DNA from: Eudorina sp. 2006-703-Eu-15
Taxonomy: Eukaryota > Chlorophyta > Chlorophyceae > Chlamydomonadales > Volvocaceae
Assembly: GCA_003117195.1 (NCBI GenBank)
Contig: BDSI01000140.1
Location: 1-64,000 of the forward strand
Reading direction: 5' to 3'
Length of the DNA stretch: 64,000 nucleotides
Shown in pieces: positions 11,901-23,211 of the stretch. Each line of letters starts with the position of its first letter. The first letter of the stretch is position 1. The position numbers were made by a program, and so were the translations under genes. The notes beneath the pieces are model-generated. The model saw only the letters and a program-made list of their open reading frames with translations, was not told the origin of the DNA and made no database searches.

Positions 11901-12679
11901 GACGATCCTTCTGGACGCCGTGGCTGCTCCCTCCAACAACAACGCCTTCGTCCCGAACATCGGTGTGTCTGACTCGGAGTCGACCCGCGAGCTGCCCAAG
12001 CCGTTCGGCAACCTGAGGATGCGCGTCTCGGCTGCGGACACCCAGGCCGCCACAGTCTCCGTCTGCCGCTTCCTGGTCGCCAACGAGTCGGCCGCCGGCC
12101 GCGCGGCCTGCCAGGACGGCCTGGACAACGACTGGTGAGTGCATGGCGCTAGCCAACTAGAGGGCGCTAGCGGGCGCGTGCGTGCGTGGTGCAGCGCTTG
12201 TGACATCATCACAGGCGCTGCTCGCCGCACCAGCACACACAGCCCCGCATGGAAGAGGCAGCAGCAGTGTTCGGAAGATTGGGCGGTGACCCTAGACCCA
12301 ATCAATCATTACAATCTTATAACATTACAAACATTATTGTGTTCGTTTGCTTTATTCATCATTCTCATAATAACCAAAGTAATTATTGAAATGAACCAGC
12401 GAGATGGGCCTCGAGTTAAGTATCCAGAAAGACTGGCACCTCCCTGCGTGCGCATCTCATCCCGCCTCCCCCCCGGTCCTTCGCAGCGATGGCCTGGTGG
12501 ACATGGCCGACCCGGACTGCAACCCGGCTCTGAAGCCGCCGCCGCCTGCTTCGCCGTCGCCGGCTGGCCGTTTGTCGCCCAACCTGAGGACCGCCACCAA
12601 GCGCCCGCCGCCTTCGCCACCACGCAGCCCGCGCAACCCGCGTCCCCCACGGGGCCCGCGCACTCCGCGCACCAACTAA
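5916..12679 (+). CDS. Gametolysin-type zinc metalloprotease (peptidase M11), secreted, proline-rich tail
   Basis: Eleven exons join with consistent phase: 5916-5976, 6660-6935, 7502-7707, 8069-8221, 8779-8943, 9387-9491, 9784-9898, 10345-10487, 10765-10970, 11853-12134, 12487-12679, giving about 634 residues. The start ATG opens a signal peptide (MARRGLFAVTFLAVACIAST). Residues 358-368 read HELGHNIGLMH, the HEXXHXXGXXH zinc site of metzincins, split by an intron after HELG. A DPMGG sequence about 25 residues later is a candidate Met-turn. The C-terminal part carries CQDGLDNDCDGLVDMADPDC, an acidic and cysteine-rich motif, then a basic Pro/Ser-rich tail. M11 enzymes of Chlamydomonas (gametolysin) and Volvox (VMPs) cleave Hyp-rich wall or matrix glycoproteins, and this one should act outside the cell. 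Unlike Volvox proteins with QEXXH, this copy keeps the classical His. TGTAA motifs near 13258-13270 may serve as the polyadenylation signal. A partial paralog lies upstream in the same orientation. Confidence 0.88.
7154..7443. mobile_element. Mini LTR-like (TRIM-like) element with 5-bp target duplication
   Basis: A 48-bp repeat (7154-7201) and a near-identical 49-bp repeat (7395-7443) both start TGTAAG and end CTTACA, so each has TG...CA ends with short inverted termini. The element is flanked on both sides by CTCTC (7149-7153 and 7444-7448), as expected of a 5-bp target duplication. The 193-bp interior has no reading frame. Read on the minus strand it contains GGTTCGATCCC, like a tRNA B box. 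It lies in intron 2 of the M11 protease gene. Confidence 0.72.
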
Positions 12680-15600
12680 ACCAACCAGCAACTCACTGAC
12701 CAGGCATCGACAGGCAAAGGCCGTCGAGGCAGCCGGCATGCATGGCTGTGATCCGCGCGAGTGTCGTTAGTTATAAAAAATAATCTTCCAGAAATCGTCG
12801 ATAAATGTTCACAGGTGTGCGTGTCATGTCAGGGTGCGTTAGACAATAGAAAGGGCTCGAGAAGTAGGCATCCAACAGGACACACGCCGCCGGCAGGTCG
12901 TGTACGTACGGATGCCACGCCGGCGCGCAGCCATCACTCCTCTGTCCCTCCCGGAGATCGAGGGGCGATGCTCCCTCCCATGCGGTTGGGGTTGCGCGGA
13001 CGGCGTGAGGGACTACTGTCTCGTCTTGATCAGCAACAGGGTGCGTACGGACGCGCCCGTGCGCCGTACATGCTTGCGTATGTGCGCGTGTGTGCTTACC
13101 GGGACGTGTGAGACTTCGTTCGTGTCTAAATGTACCCCTTGAGAAATGAAAGGTGTGCCTATGTAGCCCGTGCGATGACTAGGTTCTCACGTCTTAATTG
13201 ATAGGTGTCGTGGGCGGGCAGCTTCCGATGCAGATACATGGAAGATTGTTGCGTAAGTGTAATGTGTAATGGCAGCCGCTTCTTTACTACACGACCCAAC
13301 GCGCGACGGGTTGTTCCGTTCCATGGGCTGCTGACCCTCTGTCAATACGGGGAGTCCCGCTTCCAATAATTAATTAATTGGCTTCCGTTTCCACGAATTA
13401 GCTTCATTCCGTTTTTATAAACAGGCTTCCAGTTTCATAGCATTTCATCCATATAACCCTAATGTACATCTCATAAACCTGCAAACGGAACACGGACAAG
13501 CATGGCGGAACGCTGACCTGTGTTAACGGTATGGAAAGGCTCGTAAACCGCCGTTTTTTGTTGAGTGGTAGTAAAAACCACCGGGATGTCATATGTATCC
13601 CAAACTGTCACCGAATTACACACTTTCACCAACTTCCCGCAACACATCCGAGCAAAAGCTACAACAGGTGTCTCCTCAGGCCAGGAAGTGTGGACTGATG
13701 AGGATAGGGGGAAGCCGGCCGTACGGCCCGCACCCGCTAGATGCCGTTCACACGATCCGGCGTCACTCGGCGGGTGGCATCTGGCTCGCGCGGGCTATTT
13801 CGGCTTGCCTATTAACAGGCCCGCGCGACTAAACCCCATTATTGCCGTATCCCAGTCCCTCGTTGCCGCGTTTCGAAGGATCGCCACGGTGGAACACAGG
13901 CTCACCAAGAGAGACCTGAAAGCTTCGGTACCCATACCGGCATCGGCTGCGTGTGCACGCTCGCCTTAACCCCGTGTTAGAGCACTGGCAGGGGTAGCTA
14001 GCAGGGGCCGTTCCCCCACCGACTGCGGCAGTTCCCGCAGTAATCCAAAACCTGCTGCCAAGTTAGCAGGCCGTCGAGACCCAACTGAATTCAAGCCCCC
14101 TTGGGGCGCACAGACGCAGGAAGCGCCGTTAAACCCAGCCCTGGCAACCCCCCCAAGCTCCTTAAGGTCTCGCCCGACGGCAATTGCTTCCTAGCACCCT
14201 CTAAGAAAACCGGCACCAACACCCGTGGCAGCAATAGCCCCAACCGAATAGGCCCCAGCTGCGGCCCCCACAAACTGCACACCTCGACCGCGAGCTCGCC
14301 CCGCTGAGACACGCCAAAGGAAGTCAGCCAGCGTAAGCCGACCTGTGTTTCGACAAGCATGCTGTCCCGCAATCACATCGCTGGGGATCATTGCTCCGCA
14401 GCCAAAGCGTCAGACGGCTGAGTTCCTCGCCTGCAGCGTTGTGGTCCGCCCACCTCCGCGAGATCCAAACGCCTGGGCCCAGGGCCCGCATTACGCGGCT
14501 CCAAGCTGTCAACCAGATAGGTGCAACATCCTTGAACAAAACCCGCCGCTTCGAGGGGACGCCCACAGAACTTTCCACTGTAAGCGGGCCCCGGTAACCC
14601 ACTGAGAGCGCGGGGTTCATACCCCCGCCCGCACTGCGACCTCTGCTTAAAGACGAGCACCCCGGTGTAGCAGCAGCCGGGGTGTCTGGGGCAAGGTCCT
14701 AAGCGGAGCTGCAAGCGACCTCATTCCCCACAGGGGCCACCACGAGGCCGTATCGCTCGCTCTGCTGCGCGAGCACCTGATGAGGTCCCCGTCCCGCACA
14801 GCAAGCACTGGGCAGTTGCCCTTTACTCCGGCGCAAACCACCCGGCGGTCTAACCAGGAAGATTCCCCCGTCACCAAGTCCAGGTCTGCCCCGTAGCCCC
14901 CAGCGCGTGGTCCCCACCCTCTGTGTGCCCAAAGGCGCCCGTGCACGGTGTGGCGGCCTCTGGCGACCTCTGGCGGCCTCCATCACCCCGAGGAGGGGGC
15001 TCGATCACGACACCCTGAAGATTTCGGGCATCATAACTTCCTCACCCCTCTTCTGAGTCGTCCGCAGAACATTCCTCCCACAAGACCAAATATACCGGAG
15101 ATAAGCACCACACGTGTTCCGCGTCATGACCCCGAGCCATTACGCGACCCTCCAGATGGCTCGGGGACACCACTGCTGGCTGAGAGTCTTCTGACGGGAC
15201 GGTATGGTCCCCGGCGGGAACTGAGGTTATTGAGGTGCGAGGACCTGCTGGTGTCTGGAAGCGCCTTGCGAGCTGGACAGGGCCGGCCCTGACCAGCCTA
15301 GCGGCTCGCAGATTAACTATCCCGCGGCTCTAAGGCTCGGCGCGCTTTCCCAGCAGAACAGAAGGTTGACGATGGCGCTACGGTGCGCGTCAACGCTTTG
15401 CATCGCCACGCGACCTTGCTACTGAGAGCCTTGCTTCCCGATTAGCCTGGCCGCCCCGGCGTGTAGGACATTAGTTGCGGCCAGCTGAAAACATTCTTCG
15501 TTGACTGGAGTAAATAATTCATTAAAGACTTGTTGCAGCTGTGGCGAGCTGGAAAACGCGCTGGCTATGGCCAAATCGCCAAGATTGACCGCAGGTGGAC

Positions 15601-17430
15601 TCTGGAGTCAGCGCATGAACCGGCACGCCGGTAATCCGTGCGCTCGAGCACAGTGCCCAATACATACCGGCAAGCCGGTAATCCGTATGCTCGAGCACAG
15701 CACCATAAATATAAACTATAGCGTCCCTAAAACTATACAAATAGAATCGCTACACAAAAATAACCTACTAGGTAAATTGATTCACTAAAAAGCACACGCC
15801 CGACGTCCGCGGGCCGCTGAGCACAGTCCGCCACCGGCGCGCCGGTCACGGGCGTGATCAGGGTATTGCAGTGCCGTGTGTGGCAACGGGCCAGTCTGCC
15901 GGCTTAACAACTGCGTCTGGCATCTGTCCCGGGCATCCGTTCCCTGCTCCCCGCCCTTCCCCCGTGTTTCCACCGCTCTTTCCAAACCCCGGACTTTATT
16001 CCTCTCTCTCCTTCACATAGGTGTACCCGTACTTTCCCTGTGCATCGCCGCCTCGGCATCTTGACACAAGGTACAGCCGTTTTGGTCACAACAGTCGTTT
16101 GTCTGGGCATGGATTGAGGTATTATAGTATATGAGGCGCCTCAGCACGATTTACCTACCCCCACGTACAGAATTTCGAGCAACAACGAATGTTTTGCAGA
16201 AATTTCCCCACGATAGCAGCACTCGCCCACCACTAGTCTTTCACCTCGTCTCAGCCATCCGCCGGACCGCCCTCGTGCGAAGCTTGCCCACCGATCCCTC
16301 GTTTGTATCCCCTCAGTTACGGTCTGCTGCCTGCCCGTTCGCACTGTGCCCGCATACCGATCTACACCCAGCCTGCTGATTATGCATCCGCGCTATTTTT
16401 GGCCTGAGTCGCACAGAGCCAAACAACTTCCTATTTACGCCGCCTTGCCGCCCACCCACATCCAGCCCTCCCAGCCCACAAACCCACTCACCTGCCATAT
16501 TTATTTACTCTCCTGAGTAAGGCCGCTAGCTCCATATCCCCGGCCACCAGCAGGCCACGGTCCACACTCCCGGCCACTAAATTGAAGGCCTCTCTGCAGA
16601 TAGAGGGCAGGTGGTAAAGGTGATTAGGTTAAGAATGTGCCGCCCATGCATGCGTGTCCTGTTAGTCCTGCCCCATGCCAGCCTGCCAACCCCATCGGAG
16701 ATGCGTGAGCCACTGGCCCCCCCCTCCGCCCTGGAGGCCCCTCAAAACAGTGCTAGCATCAGCACACATACCCCTTTCTACCCTTTCCGTCTGACGGTTT
16801 GGACTTCCTGCCTGCCAGCACTTTAGCTTCCTGCCTGCTTGTGTAACAAGTCTAAATGCTCAGCGTGTTTGCCTGCTTGCTCAAGTCCTCCATACCCACC
16901 TAGGTTGACCCTGTGTGCCTCAATACCCAAGTTCCGGAGCCTGCCCGCCCCGACCGCCGGCCGCCGGCCTGCCCACCCGAACATCCACCCCATTTATCCC
17001 ACCGAACTACCATTTTTCTCGTCTGGGTAACAGTGGCCCGCTTCACACTCATGCACACTCCTGGCGATGGGACAGCCCAATTATGCTCCCCGCTGCAAAA
17101 TTAAATATCCGGAATTCCAACCATGTTTACCTGCACAGGGGAAAGGAAAAGTGAAGAACGTGGTGTTATCAGTGACGATCGATGGACAGCCGAACCATTC
17201 AACCAGTTATTAATCTGCGATAATGATTCATCTTGATTGATCTAATATTACAACTGCTCTAAGTGGGCGCGCAGGAACCGTGGACGTGTGCGGCGAAATG
17301 CGCTAATTTCAGCAAACTCGGATCGAATCCACCAAAATAACCATGCTTCCATTACCTTGTATAGTTGACGTGGTAAGGAGGCGAAGACGCGGGTATCATT
17401 CCAATGTTGACTCGGGTCAACCTACAGTAG
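12680..17430. other. Region without a supported gene
   Basis: The first part may be 3' UTR of the protease gene (TGTAA near 13258). The segment 13560-15480 is GC-rich and full of overlapping frames on both strands, but none has a recognisable domain. A two-copy 47-bp direct repeat lies at 15619-15710. The stretch 15900-17100 is C-rich and low in complexity in places. Confidence 0.5.
15619..15710. repeat. Two-copy 47-bp direct repeat
   Basis: Two adjacent units begin ACCGGCA and share GCCGGTAATCCGT and GCTCGAGCACAG, with a few substitutions. No function is evident. Confidence 0.7.
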
Positions 17431-17619
17431 GGGGATAAGATTAAAAATATATATCCTATTACCCAATTCAGTTCTTCTCGCGAATGAAAGAGTCTGCGCC
17501 AACTTCAACAACGCCCCCGTGCAACGCCCTGCTACGCCCACAGGCGCTACCTGATGCTCGGGAAACTGGACCCCCGGCCATACTCATAAACACTAACGAG
17601 CAAGGTTCACATAACGGCG
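17431..17619 (+). repeat. Left terminal inverted repeat of the large transposon
   Basis: Begins GGGGATAAGATTAAAAATAT and ends CACATAACGGCG. It pairs with 36018-36206 in reverse complement. The outer flank ends ACAGTAG. Confidence 0.92.
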
Positions 17620-17998
17620 TTATTATGACCTGTTAAGTTATGCATCGAAGTTCATCCCATGCGAATCTCCAAGCCAGCAGTTCATCCGAGCCCGGTTGCG
17701 GGCCCATACAGGTGTAATCCACTTATGGCGAAGTTCATATGTTCGCATACCTTATGCAGTTCCACTATCAGCAGGCAGTATAATACAACCTCACTCACAG
17801 CGGGTGACAAGTCATGTACGGCAAATACTCCCAGTTCATCCACATAAGTACGGATAACCCTATCTGTCAGCCGTGGCTGCGGACTCATAGAACAGCTGGG
17901 ACAGTTTAATATCTGTAACGACAGGACGAGATTAATTTGAATAATTGAGCGCGCGCATGCATTGCATATATTTCAGCAATGATCAGTTGACATGCTAG

Positions 17999-20900
17999 CT
18001 ACACCCAGGCGCCTGGGTTTGCAATGCGCAGATGCTCCAACTCCCTGATGATATGCTGATGCGTCTCTGCGGTGATGTAGTACCGCTTAGTGTCCCCCTT
18101 GCGGGAGCTCCTCTCCAGCACCGTGATGTTTGTGCATATCACGTTGTCCAGTAGAGCCCCAGACAGCTTGGGTCGGTTGTCTAGGATGAAGTCGGTGTCA
18201 GAGCAATCCTGGTTAAGCCACCTGCCCTTCAGGACGTACTCACCAGCACAGTGTGTGCAGCCGTCCGCGTCCTTAAAGTTAGCTGACAGCTCACTTGCGG
18301 AGCGCAGCAGCATCAGGTAGTACTTGTACTCCGGGTATTGGTCTGCACTATCATTCTTCACTGCAATGAAGGTTCCCGCTTTCAGAGATGCGGTTACTGT
18401 CTCAAGGCGATCAGTATTAGGCTCCGCCTCCTTTAGAAGCCTAACGGAAGACCACTCGTTGACATGCTGCGTGTTGGCACAAGAAGGCTCTGCAGGCTCC
18501 AGGCCTGCAGCAGTCAGCCGGCAAAAAGGGCAGTAGCAGCTGCGCTCGCGGAGGAGAGTCACGCCCCCACTCTCAGCGCGCACGGAATGCTGTTTTTGGG
18601 TACTGGGGACCGTTTTTGGGATCCGAGTCTTGTACAACTCGCGCTCCGCAGTAAGCTCGCTGCTCGTCAGAATGTAGAAGTGACGCTCCTTGATGCGTGC
18701 GGACTCCCTGTCGTGGTACGATGCTCCAAGAAGCTGAGAGGAAGGCACCTGCGGTAAGTGTTGTTGAATGAACAAACAAACGTTACAGCGGACAGACCCC
18801 AAACTGGTCGTTGGTGTATATCAGAGCAAGCCCCAGTAAGCCCCACTGACAACACGGCCAGACACCTCCACACCTCAACGCTGCGAACAAGAACACATTC
18901 GGCCAGTAACAGCGGGGCAACACTACGAAAGGGATAGGCACAGCAAAGGGCAGGATTTGTAGAAATAAATGGATAAAGCAAAGCACGGGGAAGCCTATCA
19001 AGCACGTAGTTGCAAAGCATGCATTCAGAATGAACCCTGCCTCCCTGCACGATCGACACACCTGTAAGTGTTCTTTTGCGTACGTGACCACATCATCGGG
19101 CGTCTTAATTAAAACTCCGGTATCGCGCATAAGCTCCTTGTTGATGAACGCCTTCAGGATGCCCCCCTCTGAATCGTGCAGGCCTTTGCCATGGCCCGCC
19201 TCGAAGTAGTCATGCTGTACAGCAATCCCGTGCCTTTCGGGCCTACATGTGTTCACATATCACAAGTAAAAGCATGTGGCACTTCAGTAATAACGTTAAT
19301 AATGTTGATAGTGTATTTTTGCTACCGTAGCAATTTGAACTGCATGCAGCATCAGGTAGGGCTATAAACCAAGCAGCTGGTTACCAGTACGGTGTACGGG
19401 AAGCATGCTTGTATACCACATCATCGACGTGAACCAACTACGAAGCAGACATAAATAACTTACCAAAAGCTTTCCTGCAAGAAAGACTCAGCGCATTTGA
19501 ATTGTCCGGCACAGTTGTCGGACCAGCGAAACCAGATTCGAAGCCCACCGCCGTTTGCATCCCCCACTGTGGGCCACCTGTACAATACGCAAGAAAGATG
19601 ATTACATGTATGGAGGCCGGTGTGTTATGACTCCGGTCATCGGTGGCAGCCATCGGTGACAGCCGAAACTTCCTCACGAGCCATACACTGTATAAACGAA
19701 CTGGAGCCAACATGGCGCTCCAGACAGGCTCCCCAAGTGCACCGAAACACTCCCTGGGCCCACACTACCAGGGAAACACCCCGTTCCTCGCTGAGAACCA
19801 ACCATGGCCAGGGATAAAGCCCGCTCAGGGGGAGTTAGCTACCAGGGCGCCCCTCTTATCCAATAAGTGATATCCTACCGGCTTCGTAGGTCCTCTAGCA
19901 ATTTTTTATGTGTGACGTTGACGTACGCAACGTCCTGCGATGCATCGTCACTCAAGAAGTAATGCGTTTCCACCCGCTGTTCTCCTCCTGCAAATAACAA
20001 AGACAAATTGCATGGAACCTAGATCGATGCACGATCGGTTGGGACATGTGGAACGAAGGCCATCCCACCAATAATCTAACCCACCCGGCATGACGAAGTA
20101 GACCACGACTACCAGCAGGGACATGGTGATGGTGTGCCAGTACATGGACTGTGCTTCCTGCTTAAAACGCAGAATCAGCTTCTCGGAAAAGTCACACGTT
20201 GACACTAGCTCGTGGGGCAGTTGATTTTGGGAATCCGTCGCTGCATGGAAAGCGTCTCGCTGCCAGATTTTGCTGTAATGGTGTTTCGCGAAGGCAGGGA
20301 GCATGTCCGCCAAGCGCTTCACGCAAATAGACAGCCGATCACGAATCCGGACGGGCTCCAAATGGCCTTGCAGGAGTTTGTCAAGACGGTCGTATGTGAT
20401 GATCGGATCCTCTGACGACCATTCCTGTAACACAGCGCGGCCAAAGGCTTCTCGAGATGCTGTGCAGGGTCATTGTTAGGGACTTATACTGTAACCCAGC
20501 GTTACAATTCCGCCGCCTCCTGCTGGAGCAAGTACAACGCGATAAGTATGTAGTTCCACACCTTATTAGATGGGGCACTCCGTCCCAGGCAAAATTGACA
20601 TGGATACCCTGCTAACCCCGCCCCGTACATGTACGGCACGGCAACTATGAGTGAGGAGGCGCACACTGCAATAATGTAAATTGCACAGGGGCACACGCAC
20701 CTGCTCCTGAGCTGCTATGCGTGCTGCCCTTGGGACGCGTAGGGGTTCATCCTCATCGTCTGCATTAAGATGGTCCGCTGCACCTTCCACTCCTTCCATG
20801 GCAGTCGGCAGCGAAGCCTCCTGGTCATCATCATCATCATCATCATCATCATCGACACCAGAACTGTCAACATCAGTCAACAGTTCGGAAGCGTCGTTTG

Positions 20901-22534
20901 ATGGCGCCTGCTGGTAATAGCGAGGTGCGCACTCATTTAGCACATACAGTAAATAAACACAGTACGTGCATGTGCCCCGTACCTCAGAGCCCGAGTCGTC
21001 AGCTGACATTGACCCTTCGCCTTCGGTACTGCTGCCGCTGGCGTCGCAACTGCTGTCGTAACGCCGCTGCTGAAGAATCCCACCCGCTGCTGTGAGATTT
21101 CCACTAGTTCCCGCGCCCTCATGGCCTCCATCGTCCATTAAAGTGTCTTCCAGGTCTTGAGGACCTTCCTATAATCAGCATGAGTAAAATGTGTACCAAG
21201 CAGCCGCTGGTTATGCACAAGGAAGTAAGTGCAGCTGTTTTGTCCTTACCCGAGGAAGATAGCGAAGGCCTAATCGGTGAATGCCACAGTCCCCACAATC
21301 TCCATCCAAGCAGTTCCGGCTTGGAAGTATGTTGCCAGAGCGAGGCGGGCAGTACACCGCTTCCGTGAAAGTGTACGCATTGAAAGGGTTCGGAACACGC
21401 GGGGCTCCATGAAGGCGCTTCCGTTTTGGCGCAAGCAATGCGACATGGTCCCCAACAGCGGACGCGATGTTACGGAAGTTGGTGCATTTTGCACAGACGC
21501 AGACGCTCCGCTTAAGACCCTGTCAAAACGTGAGGATCAAAATCGTGAGGAATTTTTCACCGACGGATGGATGACCCATGGGGTCCGCTGTAACATCCTT
21601 GACATTATAATAGGATATCCACGCATGTCACAGTAGTAAGAACGACATACATATGGAGGGTAGGCAGGATAGGCAAGGTATGGAGGGTAGGCTCACCTGC
21701 TCAGGGGCGATGTTGGAAGGCTTGAGACGTACGAAAACGCCGTACGACACACCATGATGGGTCGGGTGGCTGGAAAGATAATCATACAGTAAGTCACGAT
21801 AGCTTTTGGTAGCATGTTTCCGCCGTACATAAGAAAACATCCACTTTCCACGACTGTCCTTCGATCGGACACGCACCCTGATGACGTCACGCGCATAGGG
21901 GCTGTGTTTACTGTTCGCCACCCAAAATGCACGGACGGATTCGACTGTCTCCGGGTCAATGCAGTCCCTTCTCCGGACCAGTCGGTATGGTTGGTGAGCT
22001 TCAGTTGTTGAGCCGCCCACAAGATCTTCATGGCGTTTGGCCCCCTGGAGAACCTGTCTTCGCTTGAAACCCAGCCGGCTGCACACAGCAGCTGTCATTC
22101 CATAAACTGCAACCACCGCGGTACCTATAAAATAATGTGGCGATAAGGAAATGTCGGAAATAGTATGCCGACTAACGCATTGTGGGGGCCCGATGAAGCA
22201 TGGGAGCATAGGGCGGGGATTCGTATATCTATCGTTAAACAAGTACGCACACACATACACATATGTGTTTCGTCACACCTGCCACAGCGGTAGCCAAGGT
22301 TGTCCACGCCTCTTTGCGCTTGGTATCTTGCCCTCCCGATTTCTTGGTTGCTTTAACGGTTTCCCGGATGGAGTCACCGATTGCCCTGTCCACCTGGACG
22401 GTCTGGTACCGTTCAGGCAGATAGGCTTTGTGTCTCTGTGAAAACAATACGTCAAGAAGTAATCCAAGTTGCAGGACACCAAGAGCAAGTAGATCTTTTA
22501 GGAGCTTGGACTCGAGCTGTGAAAGGCGCGCCAT
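17999..22534 (-). CDS. Transposon gene A: DDE-type transposase-like protein
   Basis: Ten exons on the minus strand join in phase: 22534-22279, 22124-21697, 21519-21250, 21168-20983, 20910-20701, 20424-20085, 19987-19879, 19577-19464, 19242-19062, 18748-17999, about 947 residues. The start is the first ATG (MARLSQLESK); a further upstream exon is not excluded. The core has three spaced motifs: CDFSEK (Asp about 528) followed by QSMYW, WSDNCAGQFK (Asp about 620) and AGHGKGLHDSEGG (about 654-665). Together they match a widespread eukaryotic transposase-like family with DFSEN, SDNC/SDG and HGKG..D..GG blocks, presumed to form an RNase H-like active site. A cysteine cluster (CVCAKC, later CLDGDCGDCG) and an acidic stretch with ten consecutive Asp lie N-terminal; CPFC and CTHC pairs lie in the last exon. 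The exact acceptor at 20910 or 20907 is ambiguous. Two introns hold dispersed repeats. It probably acts on the element's own DNA. Confidence 0.78.
18764..18885 (+). repeat. Dispersed ~120-bp repeat, copy 2
   Basis: Same family as 2148-2266 (opposite strand) and 38248-38368. It lies in the intron of gene A between 18748 and 19062. Confidence 0.68.
19668..19730 (+). repeat. Dispersed short repeat, copy 2
   Basis: Resembles positions 3-60, with CATACACTG, CATGGCGCTCC and GACAGGCT in the same order. It lies in an intron of gene A. A short internal duplication containing CATCGGTG occurs just upstream, near 19640. Confidence 0.55.
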
Positions 22535-23211
22535 TTTCGGTGTTACTGGGTGTTTAGTTCTGGGACTTCCCTGCACTACAAGGATTTGATGATATGAAGC
22601 ACTTGAAGCTGCAATCAGTGCATTCGTATGGCATACTTAAGCGTTCAGCGAGAGAAGTAAATGGATTTCACTTCCCACCTGCTTCCCGACGTACAACATC
22701 GATTCTTTTGTATGAAACACAGCATCAGCATTATTGCGTTTTCTATCTTAAAAGAATAATGGGTTACGGAAAGTTCATGTCCTTTACAGTCTTGGCAACT
22801 TGCCCCCGCCGCAGAACAACAATTTTCCAAATTTTGTCTGCCTTTCTCGCCAATAATGTTACGAACATGTTCATTGAAGTTAATTTTAGTTTGGAGGATT
22901 CTCACCCTGTCACTCTATGTCCACTGCACCAGAGGTCAGGCACGACTACTAAATAAGTGGACACAGAATCAGCTTCAGAAACTCACCACCAAATTGAACC
23001 AAACTACAGTACAAGGTATACACACATGATTGTAACGTCGTCAAGCACCCAAAGTGGATAAGTACAACAGGATGAGATCGTTCATAGTCCAGTGCGGATC
23101 ACTCACTCCTTACCCTATCATAATGTTTGGTTAGGGAATTAATCAAGCAATTGTAATTCTTACAATTTTGTACCCAGGTCTTATGGCATACGGGCCGCTC
23201 ACCGACACAGG
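22535..23211. promoter_or_regulatory. Divergent intergenic region between transposon genes A and B
   Basis: 677 bp separate the start of gene A (minus) from the start of gene B (plus), so both promoters should lie here. No clear TATA box can be assigned. Short open frames on both strands have no recognisable features, and an additional 5' exon of gene A cannot be excluded. Confidence 0.4.

Noticed and set aside
13990..15300. Cluster of 60-115-codon frames on both strands in GC-rich DNA
   Set aside because: They overlap on both strands with no recognisable retrotransposon or protein domain. GC-rich sequence lowers stop frequency.
17310..17340. B-box-like GGATCGAATCC suggesting a tRNA
   Set aside because: No A box at proper spacing and no cloverleaf arms could be drawn.
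20502..20696. Minus-strand frame with CQFC between two exons of gene A
   Set aside because: The direct join of 20701 to 20424 is phase 0 to phase 0; including this segment needs a weak donor and breaks the frame.
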